NCBI GenBank assembly: GCA_021787175.1
Contig: JAJYMF010000342.1
Coordinates: 1-7,306 of the forward strand
From: Pseudomonadota bacterium
Lineage (GTDB): Bacteria; Pseudomonadota; Gammaproteobacteria; Xanthomonadales; Rhodanobacteraceae
Length of the DNA stretch: 7,306 nucleotides
Direction of reading: 5' to 3'
This document shows positions 1-4,969 of the stretch, piece after piece. A program made the translations under genes and the position numbers. The notes beneath the pieces are model-generated. The model did no database searches and had not been told where the DNA came from. It worked only from the letters and a program-made list of their open reading frames with translations. How positions within the stretch are numbered: the first letter of the stretch is position 1; the number at the start of each line of letters is the position of its first letter.

Positions 1-3
1 GCT

Positions 4-101
4 CGGGAATCGGGAATCGGGAATCGGGAATCGGGAATCGGGAATCGGGAATCGGGAATCGGGAATCGGGAATCGGGAATCGGGAATCGGGAATCGGGAA
101 T
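4..101. repeat. Perfect heptamer array (CGGGAAT)14
   Basis: Fourteen uninterrupted copies of CGGGAAT, followed by one degenerate unit (102-108). GGG runs recur every seven bases with four-base AATC loops, so the plus strand satisfies the usual G-quadruplex rule (four G3 tracts, loops of 1-7) up to three times over. The left edge abuts the window start, so the array's true flank on that side is only three bases long here. Confidence 0.97.
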
Positions 102-114
102 CGGATTCAAGCTT

Positions 115-214
115 GTCACCCTGAGCGCAGCGAAGGGTCTGCCTCGCCGGCACGCGGGTGAGCTGTGCCGAAGCGTGGCCATGCAGAAAGATCCTTCGCT
201 ACGCTCAGGATGAC
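115..214. repeat. Inverted pair of hairpin-repeat arms (REPIN/MITE-like), 100 bp
   Basis: A plus-oriented arm at 115-141 (GTCACCCTGAG start, CGAAGGGTCTG end, loop GCA) and a minus-oriented arm at 189-214 (reads GTCATCCTGAG to CGAAGGATCT on the minus strand, loop GTA) enclose a spacer of about 47 bp. Each arm is an imperfect palindrome by itself, and the two arms are also complementary to each other. The arms differ at an outer-stem position in a paired way: C.G in the first, T.A in the second. No coding sequence lies between them. Confidence 0.85.
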
Positions 215-215
215 C

Positions 216-304
216 AACGGAAATCCCCGAGGGATGACAGCCTGCTCTTTCGGGGCGCGTCAGATTTTTTGGCAGGCTCAGGATGACACCCTTTAGGCTT
301 GCCC
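216..304. other. Intergenic stretch with decayed repeat fragments
   Basis: No gene is visible. Two fragments resemble half arms of the dispersed repeat on the minus strand: around 226-240 (reads TGTCATCCCTCGGGG) and 273-287 (reads TGTCATCCTGAGCC). Both keep the GTCATCC end and lack the CGAAGGATCT half. A six-T run at 265-270 has no adjacent strong stem. Confidence 0.5.
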
Positions 305-354
305 CTGCTCCTGCTCCCGCTCCCGCTCCCGCTCCCTGCTCCTGCTCCCTGCTC
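305..354. repeat. Hexamer array of CTGCTC/CCGCTC units
   Basis: Imperfect tandem units in the order CTGCTC (2), CCGCTC (3), then CCTGCTC and CTGCTC variants, two of them with an extra C making them heptamers. The plus strand is strongly pyrimidine-rich. The array directly precedes the CGACTAC/CGGCTAC array, so two different arrays are fused end to end. Confidence 0.9.
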
Positions 355-355
355 C

Positions 356-404
356 CGACTACCGACTACCGGCTACCGGCTACCGGCTACCGGCTACCGG
401 CTAC
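356..404. repeat. Heptamer array (CGACTAC)2(CGGCTAC)5, containing the queA stop
   Basis: Seven units of seven bases: two CGACTAC, then five CGGCTAC, ending at CGGCCAG. On the minus strand each unit reads GTAGCCG, so a TAG occurs every seven bases and all three reading frames meet a stop within 21 bases. The queA reading frame ends here at 387-389. Confidence 0.95.
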
Positions 405-1424
405 CGGCCAGATCAGCATGGCATCGCCATAGGAGAAAAAGCGGTAGCGCTCCGCGACGGCGTGGCGGTAGGCATCCAGGATCAGCTCGCGCCCGGCCAG
501 CGCCGACACCAGCATCAGCAGCGTCGATTCGGGCAGGTGGAAGTTGGTGATCAGGCCATCGATGCTGGTGATGCGGTAGCCGGGGATGATGAAGATCTGC
601 GTCTCGCCGGCGAACGGCACCAGGGTTCCGCTGGCACCGGCGCTCTCCAGCGCGCGCACCACCGTGGTGCCGACCGCGACCACCCGCCCGCCGCGCTCTC
701 GGGTGCGGCGGATCTGCTCGATCAGGCCGGCGCCGACGTTCAGCCACTCGCGGTGCATGACGTGGTCTTCCAGCCGCTCGGCGCGCAGCGGCTGGAAGGT
801 GCCGGCGCCGACATGCAGGGTGACGTAGCCGAACTCGACGCCGCGCGCGCGCAGGGTCTCCAGCAACGGTGCGTCGAAATGCAGGCCAGCCGTCGGTGCG
901 GCGACCGCGCCCGCGTGGCGCGCGTACACGGTCTGGTAGCGCTCGTCGTCGGCATCGACAGCCGCGCGATCGATGTACGGCGGCAACGGCATCCGGCCCA
1001 GCCGCGCCAGCAGCCTGTCGAACGTCTCGCCGCCCTCCAGGCGCAGGTCGAAGAACTCGCCGTCGCGGCCCAGCACCGTCAGCCGGCTGCCGTCCTCCAG
1101 CACGATGCCGCCGCCGGCGCGCGGCTTCTTGCTGACGCCCAGCTGCGCGCGCGCCTCGCGGGCGCCGAGCACGCGCTCGATCAGGATCTCGACCGCGCCG
1201 CCGCTGTCCTTGCGGCCGAACAACCGCGCCGGCAGCACGCGCGTGTCGTTGAACACCAGCAGGTCGCCGGGCGCCAGCAGCTGCGGCAACTCGCGGAAGT
1301 GACGGTCCTGCCAGGCACGCGCGGGCACGTCGAGCAGCAGCAGACGGCTGGCGCTGCGCTCGGCCAGCGGCGCTTGCGCGATCAGCTCGCTCGGCAACTC
1401 GAAATGGAAATCGGATTTCTTCAC
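387..1424 (-). CDS. queA: S-adenosylmethionine:tRNA ribosyltransferase-isomerase QueA
   Basis: QueA transfers and isomerises the ribosyl part of S-adenosylmethionine onto preQ1-modified tRNA in the anticodon wobble position, giving epoxyqueuosine; it is cytosolic. The 345-residue product matches the usual length of about 340-360. Family signatures are present throughout: SELIAQAPL near residue 12, VFNDTRVLPARL at 57-68, LPPYI at 147-151, ERYQTVYA at 161-168, GAVAAPTAGLHF at 172-183, and DGLITNFHLPESTLLMLVSA plus FFSYGDAML near the C terminus. The chosen start is GTG at 1424, giving V-K-K-S-D-F; the frame stays open upstream to 1841, but that extension translates repeat sequence and lacks homology. 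No clear Shine-Dalgarno is seen before it. The last residues, PVAGSR, are encoded at the edge of and inside the heptamer array, which also supplies the TAG stop. The tgt gene that often follows queA in proteobacteria is not in the 386 bp downstream. Confidence 0.96.
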   Translation of the reverse strand: MKKSDFHFELPSELIAQAPLAERSASRLLLLDVPARAWQDRHFRELPQLLAPGDLLVFNDTRVLPARLFGRKDSGGAVEILIERVLGAREARAQLGVSKKPRAGGGIVLEDGSRLTVLGRDGEFFDLRLEGGETFDRLLARLGRMPLPPYIDRAAVDADDERYQTVYARHAGAVAAPTAGLHFDAPLLETLRARGVEFGYVTLHVGAGTFQPLRAERLEDHVMHREWLNVGAGLIEQIRRTRERGGRVVAVGTTVVRALESAGASGTLVPFAGETQIFIIPGYRITSIDGLITNFHLPESTLLMLVSALAGRELILDAYRHAVAERYRFFSYGDAMLIWPVAGSR

Positions 1425-1518
1425 GGGTTGGCAGGTTCGCGGCGCCACGCCGTCGGGACGCGCGCATCGGCAAACCGGTAGTTTAGCGTGCGGCCATGCG
1501 CTGCTCTGCGGCAATCGC

Positions 1519-1546
1519 CAGACCCTTCGCTGGCGCTCAGGGTGAC
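1519..1546 (-). repeat. Hairpin-repeat arm, minus orientation
   Basis: On the minus strand it reads GTCACCCTGAGCGCCAGCG and ends in AAGGGTCTG. The outer stem is ACCCT/AGGGT, then a GA/GA internal loop, then a GC/GC stem closed by GCCA: a four-base loop where other copies have three. It is followed on the minus strand by GCGATT, close to the TGGCGATCG flank of the island's minus arms. Confidence 0.85.
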
Positions 1547-1667
1547 AAGATTCGATGCAGCCTGCCTTGCACGCTCCTTGGCATGTCATCCCCGAACCTG
1601 CCGAGCACGCCCCCTCTGCCTTGTCATTTCCCCGAGCATCGATGCCGAGCATCGCATCTCTAATCTT

Positions 1668-1694
1668 GTCATCCTGAGCAACGCGAAGGATCTG
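1668..1694 (+). repeat. Hairpin-repeat arm, plus orientation
   Basis: It reads GTCATCCTGAGCAACGCG and ends in AAGGATCTG. The outer stem is ATCCT/AGGAT, followed by a GA/GA internal loop and a GC/GC inner stem with loop AAC. It is the same sequence type as the arm at 3905-3931. It lies about 45 bp upstream of the first glycosyltransferase start. Confidence 0.9.
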
Positions 1695-1738
1695 TCCATC
1701 GCAGCGCTCACCCCGCCGATGCAGTACTCGCGCCCTGC

Positions 1739-3862
1739 ATGCCATCATCGGCCGTCTTGATGCGAGTGCCGCCGATGCCCACGCCCGCCCGATCCGGACT
1801 GCCGCCGCGCTGGCTGGCGCCGCTGCTCCTGCTCGCCGCACTTGCGCTGACGCTGTGGGCCTATCTGCCGGGCCTGCACGGACCGTTCCTGTTCGACGAC
1901 TTCGCCAACCTGCCGGTGATCGGCGCGACCGGTCCGGTCGACACCTGGGCGACGTTCTGGCGCTACATCACCTCGGGCACGGCCGACCCGACCGGGCGCC
2001 CGCTGACCCTGCTGACGTTTTTGCTCGATGCGCGCAACTGGCCGGCGGATCCGTTTGCGTTCAAGCGCACCAACCTGATCATCCACCTGCTCAATGGCGC
2101 GCTGCTGTATGCGCTGCTGCTGCAGCTCGGCCGCGTGCTCGAGCCTGCGGGTCGCCGCGCGTCGCTGGCCGCCGCGCTGGGCGCGGCACTGTGGCTGCTG
2201 CATCCGCTGCTGGTCTCGACCACGCTGTACATCGTGCAGCGCGAGGCGATGCTGCCGGCGACCTGCGTGCTGCTGGGCCTGCTGGCCTGGCTGCACGGAC
2301 GCCGCCTGCTGGCTGCCGGCCGCCTGCGCAGCGGACTGGCGTGGACCGTGCTCGGACTCGGCGGCGGCATCGTGCTCGGTGTGCTGGCCAAGGCCAACGG
2401 CGCGCTGCTGCCGTTCTATGCGCTGCTGATCGAGTGGATCGTGCTGGCGCCGCGTCTGCCCTGGTCCACGGACCACGCGCGCCGTGTCTGGCGCGGCGTG
2501 ATGGCGGTTTTCGCCGCGCTGCCGGCGACACTGCTGCTGGCGTATCTGGCCTATGTCGGCATCCACACCGCGATCCACGGCATCGCCGTCCGCCCGTGGA
2601 CCGAAGGCCAGCGCCTGCTCAGCGAGCCGCGCGTGCTGATGGATTATCTCGGCCTGCTGTGGCTGCCGCGGCCGTTCACGCCGGGCCTGTTCAACGACCA
2701 GATCCGCGCTTCGCTGTCGCTGTTTTCGCCGGCCACGACGCTGCCGGCGCTGCTCGCCGTGCTGGGTCTGATCGGCGCCGGCCTTGCCCTGCGCCGGCGC
2801 GCGCCGCTGATCGCGCTGGCGATCCTGTTCTATTTCGCCGGCCAGCTGCTGGAATCGACCACGATTCCGCTGGAACTCTATTTCGAGCATCGCAACTACG
2901 TGCCGGCGCTGCTGCTGTTCTGGCCGCTGGCGTGGTGGCTGGTCGACCTGCACACGCTGCGGCTGCCCAAGCTGCTGCTGATGCTGGCGCTGCCGCTGGG
3001 CCTGGCCTTGATGACGCACGCGCGCGCCGAGGTTTGGGGCAACGGCCGCATGCAGGCCGAACTCTGGGCTCGCCTCAATCCGGATTCGCCGCGCGCGCAG
3101 GCCAACGCGGCGCAGTTCGAGCTGGCGCACGGCCAGCCGTTGGATGCGATCGCGCGACTGCGGCCGCTGCTGCGCCAGCATCCGGACCAGGTACAGCTCG
3201 CCTTCAACCTGCTCGGCGCGCGCTGCGCGCTGGGCGGCGTGGATGCTGCCGACCTCGCCGCGGCGCGCACCGCGATGGCGACCACGCGCGACCCCGGCGC
3301 GCTGCTGACCGGCTGGTTCGATCGCACCCTGCCGGTGGCGGCCGACGGCGGCTGCCCGGGTCTGGGCCTGGCCGCACTGCGCGTGCTGATCCAGGCCGGG
3401 CTGGACAACACGCGCCTCGACGTCCCCGGTCGCCTGCAGGACCTGCTGTATCTGCGCGGCCGCATTGCGCTGGTCGAGCAGCGCCCCGCCGTCGCACTGG
3501 CCGACTTCGAGCGTGCTCTGGATGCCAGCGTCAGCCCCGGCTTTGCGCTGGAAGCCGCAGCGACGCTGGGCTCGGCCGGACATCCGCGCGAGGGTCTGGC
3601 GCTGCTCGATCACTACGACCGCGTCGCCGGTCGCGCCACCGCGCCCGGCCTCGGCATGCCGATGCTGCACACCTGGGTGCTGCGCCTGCAGAACTACTGG
3701 CCGCACGAGGAAGCGCATCTGCGCAAGGCGCTGGCAGCGACCGCAGCGACTGCAGCGACTGCAGCGACCGCAGCGACCGCAGCGCAGAAAACATCAAGCG
3801 AGCAACGGACGCTGCCAGTTGCCGCGCTTCGCCAGCCAGACCCTTCGCTGCGCTCAGGGTGA
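1739..3862 (+). CDS. GT-C-like multispanning membrane glycosyltransferase with C-terminal TPR region
   Basis: A 707-residue integral membrane protein with about ten hydrophobic segments, the first at residues 25-43. Its layout resembles GT-C enzymes of the TMTC/protein O-mannosyltransferase type, which use polyprenyl-phosphate sugars on the periplasmic side. An Asp pair, FLFDDF (D53, D54), sits in the first periplasmic loop; GRPLTLLTF is at 86-94, N112 with HLLN at 116-119, and FEHRNY at 382-387. From about residue 445 helical TPR-like repeats follow, probably periplasmic. K218 is followed by A-N where its downstream paralogue has K-E. The tail is odd: (Ala-Ala-Thr) repeats from a nonamer array, then about ten residues and the TGA stop from a hairpin-repeat arm. 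The start is uncertain: ATGs at 1739, 1760 and 1775 all lack a good Shine-Dalgarno; 1775 gives an N terminus most like the paralogue. Donor and acceptor are unknown. An O-antigen ligase or other polyprenyl-sugar enzyme is less likely. Confidence 0.78.
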   Translation: MPSSAVLMRVPPMPTPARSGLPPRWLAPLLLLAALALTLWAYLPGLHGPFLFDDFANLPVIGATGPVDTWATFWRYITSGTADPTGRPLTLLTFLLDARNWPADPFAFKRTNLIIHLLNGALLYALLLQLGRVLEPAGRRASLAAALGAALWLLHPLLVSTTLYIVQREAMLPATCVLLGLLAWLHGRRLLAAGRLRSGLAWTVLGLGGGIVLGVLAKANGALLPFYALLIEWIVLAPRLPWSTDHARRVWRGVMAVFAALPATLLLAYLAYVGIHTAIHGIAVRPWTEGQRLLSEPRVLMDYLGLLWLPRPFTPGLFNDQIRASLSLFSPATTLPALLAVLGLIGAGLALRRRAPLIALAILFYFAGQLLESTTIPLELYFEHRNYVPALLLFWPLAWWLVDLHTLRLPKLLLMLALPLGLALMTHARAEVWGNGRMQAELWARLNPDSPRAQANAAQFELAHGQPLDAIARLRPLLRQHPDQVQLAFNLLGARCALGGVDAADLAAARTAMATTRDPGALLTGWFDRTLPVAADGGCPGLGLAALRVLIQAGLDNTRLDVPGRLQDLLYLRGRIALVEQRPAVALADFERALDASVSPGFALEAAATLGSAGHPREGLALLDHYDRVAGRATAPGLGMPMLHTWVLRLQNYWPHEEAHLRKALAATAATAATAATAATAAQKTSSEQRTLPVAALRQPDPSLRSG
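3734..3778. repeat. Nonamer array GCAGCGACY x5 inside the coding sequence
   Basis: Five tandem units of GCAGCGACC or GCAGCGACT, plus a partial sixth (3779-3785). Being nine bases long, it is in frame and encodes an Ala-Ala-Thr run near the C terminus of the first glycosyltransferase. Copy-number change here would lengthen or shorten the tail without shifting the frame. Confidence 0.93.
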
Positions 3863-3863
3863 C
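3838..3863 (-). repeat. Hairpin-repeat arm overlapping the glycosyltransferase stop codon
   Basis: On the minus strand it reads GTCACCCTGAGCGCAGCG and ends in AAGGGTCT, with loop GCA. On the plus strand it encodes D-P-S-L-R-S-G and the TGA stop (3860-3862) of the upstream gene. As a stable hairpin directly at a gene end it might also affect transcript termination or 3' stability, but no T-tract follows it immediately. Confidence 0.9.
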
Positions 3864-3904
3864 ATCTTCTAGCGCGTAAGGTGGCATCCATTTTTTCTCT
3901 GGTT

Positions 3905-4020
3905 GTCATCCTGAGCAACGCGAAGGATCTGACTGACAGCGCCGATCCGACGTGCCGCCGCGCCGACACGCGGCCGCGGATGGTGTCGATCGCCAGGCCC
4001 TTCGCTGCGCTCAGGGTGAC
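3905..4020. repeat. Inverted pair of arms, gene-less element 1 (116 bp)
   Basis: A plus arm (3905-3933; loop AAC, ends ATCTGAC) and a minus arm (3994-4020; loop GCA) enclose a spacer of about 60 bp. The spacer begins TGACAGCGCC and ends GGTGTCGATCGC. The same spacer ends are seen in the pair at 4659-4772, so the whole pair appears to be a unit. The minus arm has one outer-stem mismatch (AGGGC instead of AGGGT). Confidence 0.8.
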
Positions 4021-4022
4021 AT

Positions 4023-4043
4023 CCAAGGGGTGTCATCCCTTGG
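4023..4043. repeat. Perfect 7-bp inverted repeat with 7-base loop
   Basis: CCAAGGG (4023-4029) and CCCTTGG (4037-4043) are exact reverse complements around GTGTCAT. The loop and right stem resemble the GTCATCC start of the dispersed repeat, so this may be a rearranged arm fragment. It is not followed by a T-tract. Confidence 0.8.
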
Positions 4044-4077
4044 GGACTTCTCCGCTGGACTCCCTTCGGTCGCGTTG

Positions 4078-4109
4078 GTCGTCCTGAGGGCGCAGCCCGA
4101 AGGATCTGG
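4078..4109 (+). repeat. Hairpin-repeat arm with extended inner stem
   Basis: The inner stem is GGGC/GCCC instead of GC/GC, both sides lengthened together, around loop GCA. The tandem GA/GA internal loop is kept. The outer stem reads GTCCT/AGGAT, with one G.T wobble. Confidence 0.88.
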
Positions 4110-4120
4110 CTGCCAACCAC

Positions 4121-4146
4121 GTCGAGGGCGCCGCCCGAAGGATGTG
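4121..4146 (+). repeat. Degenerate hairpin-repeat arm
   Basis: Reads GTCGAGGGCGCCGCCCGAAG then GATGTG. Four bases (TCCT) of the outer stem are missing on the left, yet the GGGC/GCCC inner stem and the flanking GA dinucleotides remain. It lies 33 bp inside the right end of the GIY-YIG gene's 3' side. Confidence 0.65.
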
Positions 4147-4179
4147 GCTGGCTATGCCGCGCTCGCCTACGAACCGGTT

Positions 4180-4464
4180 TCACCACAGCGCCGCGAGATC
4201 GGTCCATTGCGGATTGGCGCATTCGATCAATGCAATCTTGCGTCGCCGCGTCCAGCCCTTGAGCTGTTTTTCGCGGGCAATTGCGTCCGCGACGTACCGA
4301 GTGTCCTCGACAAACACCAGCCGGTGTACTCGGTAGTTCTGGGTAAAGCCCGGCAGCAGGCCGTGCTTGTGCTCGTGAACCCGCCGCCGGAGATTGCCGG
4401 TAACGCCGATGTACAACACCCTGCTGAGGCTGGCCATGATGTAGACGTGATAAGTGCGCGGCAT
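4180..4464 (-). CDS. Small single-domain GIY-YIG endonuclease-family protein
   Basis: A 94-residue protein that is essentially one GIY-YIG domain. Visible signatures: VYI at 7-9 and YIG at 18-20 (the two halves of the name motif), R26-R28 with H30 on the first helix, E65 in AREKQLKGW as the metal-binding catalytic glutamate, and a terminal N-P-x-W (84-87) typical of the short bacterial subgroup. All expected catalytic positions are present, so it is likely active as a DNA nickase or nuclease, but its substrate is unknown. The start at 4464 gives MPRTYHVYIMAS, the usual N terminus of the subgroup; the frame runs open to 4533, but that extension has no family resemblance. No Shine-Dalgarno is evident. 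It stands alone on the minus strand between two plus-strand genes and is enclosed by inverted hairpin-repeat arms, which suggests a functional tie to the repeats. Confidence 0.9.
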   Translation of the reverse strand: MPRTYHVYIMASLSRVLYIGVTGNLRRRVHEHKHGLLPGFTQNYRVHRLVFVEDTRYVADAIAREKQLKGWTRRRKIALIECANPQWTDLAALW

Positions 4465-4544
4465 CGGCAGATGATTCACGCGTCGGATCCCGGGCGGAAT
4501 CGGTGCATACCCGCAGCCGTCGTCAGCCGACACCGACGCACGGA

Positions 4545-4691
4545 CGCAGGTGGTGTCGATCGCCAGACCCTTCGCTGCGCTCAGGGTGACAAGCCTTTGG
4601 CCCCGTCGCCCCGAACAACCCTGTCGCCCCGAACAACCCCGTCGCCCCGAACTTTGTTGTCATCCTGAGGGCGCAGCCCGAAGGATCTGAC
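4545..4691. repeat. Composite repeat copy 1 (minus arm, 18-bp units, plus arm)
   Basis: Order: CGCAGG and GGTGTCGATCGC flank, minus arm (4564-4590, loop GCA), linker AAGCCTTTGGCC, three 18-bp-spaced units starting GTCGCCCCGAAC at 4605, 4623 and 4641, then a plus arm (4659-4691, inner stem GGGC/GCCC). It repeats 182 bp further on with one unit fewer. Confidence 0.9.
4605..4652. repeat. 18-bp tandem unit, three copies
   Basis: Units start GTCGCCCCGAAC at 4605, 4623 and 4641; the first two are full, the last partial (it runs into TTTG). The duplicate at 4787-4816 has only two starts, so unit number differs between neighbouring copies: a minisatellite-like change. Confidence 0.9.
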
Positions 4692-4772
4692 TGACAGCGC
4701 CAGTTCCCACCGCGCCAACACACGATCGCAGGCGGTGTCGATCGCCAGACCCTTCGCTGCGCTCAGGGTGAC
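4659..4772. repeat. Inverted pair of arms, gene-less element 2 (114 bp)
   Basis: A plus arm (4659-4691, GGGC/GCCC inner stem, loop GCA) and a minus arm (4746-4772, GC/GC inner stem, loop GCA) enclose a spacer starting TGACAGCGCC and ending GGTGTCGATCGC. Length and spacer ends agree with the pair at 3905-4020, while the spacer middle differs. The two arms could equally be read as the inner ends of the neighbouring minus-plus pairs. Confidence 0.78.
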
Positions 4773-4855
4773 AAGCCTTTGGCCCTGTCGCCCCGAACAA
4801 CCCTGTCGCCCCGAACTTTGCTGTCATCCTGAGGGCGCAGCCCGAAGGATCTGAC
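4727..4855. repeat. Composite repeat copy 2 (minus arm, 18-bp units, plus arm)
   Basis: Nearly identical to 4545-4691 but 18 bp shorter, because it carries two rather than three GTCGCCCCGAAC units (4787 and 4805). The minus arm is at 4746-4772 and the plus arm at 4823-4855. It ends about 115 bp before the second glycosyltransferase. Confidence 0.9.
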
Positions 4856-4969
4856 CATCCGGCAGCACCACGAGCCATCGGGCTGTGCGGCAAGCGGCCA
4901 TCCAGCCCTCGCCTCGAGTGTCGGCAAGCCGCATACTGCCGCGCCTGCCGCCACCGCACCGTCGCCCCG

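Larger units (their letters stand above)
1425..1738. other. Divergent intergenic region between queA and the first glycosyltransferase
   Basis: This 314-bp gap must carry promoters for both divergent genes, but I could not pick a convincing -35/-10 pair on either strand. It holds two full hairpin-repeat arms (1519-1546 minus, 1668-1694 plus), two truncated starts of the same repeat (about 1583-1593 and 1621-1637, both reading TGTCAT then C-rich), and a perfect 10-bp palindrome GCATCGATGC at 1636-1645. No small gene is supported. Confidence 0.6.
3863..4179. other. Left part of the repeat island, no gene
   Basis: The stretch between the first glycosyltransferase and the GIY-YIG gene is made almost wholly of hairpin-repeat arms and linkers. 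Arms lie at 3905-3933 (plus), 3994-4020 (minus), 4078-4109 (plus) and a degenerate one at 4121-4146. All open frames here translate the repeat on one strand or the other and show no independent homology. Confidence 0.75.
4078..4590. mobile_element. Candidate GIY-YIG-bearing element bounded by inverted hairpin arms (513 bp)
   Basis: A plus arm (4078-4109) and a minus arm (4564-4590) flank the small nuclease gene. The right inner flank, ending GGTGTCGATCGCCAG, matches the right inner flank of the two gene-less pairs (3905-4020 and 4659-4772), including a preceding GACAC/AACAC and a CGCGG/CGCAGG block. The left inner flank is less alike and includes a second, decayed arm (4121-4146). I infer that this is the fuller version of the element. 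It is not a recognised insertion sequence, and I see no clear target-site duplication. Confidence 0.45.
4465..4969. other. Right part of the repeat island, no gene
   Basis: This 505-bp stretch holds a tandem duplication (4545-4691 and 4727-4855) of two opposed hairpin arms joined by an 18-bp repeat, followed by about 110 bp without recognisable repeats that lead into the second glycosyltransferase. Frames open across it are translations of the repeats. No promoter could be identified with confidence. Confidence 0.75.

Noticed and set aside
1480..1514. Promoter for queA with TAAACT and TTGCCG on the minus strand
   Set aside because: The spacing is 23 bases, too long, and both boxes are weak matches.
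1425..1841. N-terminal extension of QueA to a 484-residue protein
   Set aside because: The added residues translate hairpin-repeat arms and antisense of the next gene, while QueA homology begins exactly at the GTG at 1424.
1745..3718. Long minus-strand open frame opposite the first glycosyltransferase (657 residues)
   Set aside because: Gln/Arg-rich composition typical of an antisense shadow in high-GC coding DNA; no membrane or domain pattern.
3838..3895. Rho-independent terminator after the first glycosyltransferase
   Set aside because: The hairpin arm ends at 3863 but the only T-run (3890-3895) is 27 bases away with no stem next to it.
3952..4668. 238-residue plus-strand frame across the repeat island
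   Set aside because: Most of it is antisense to the GIY-YIG gene or a translation of hairpin arms.
3838..4855. CRISPR array
   Set aside because: Repeats alternate in orientation, spacers are themselves repeated and of unequal length, and no cas gene is present.
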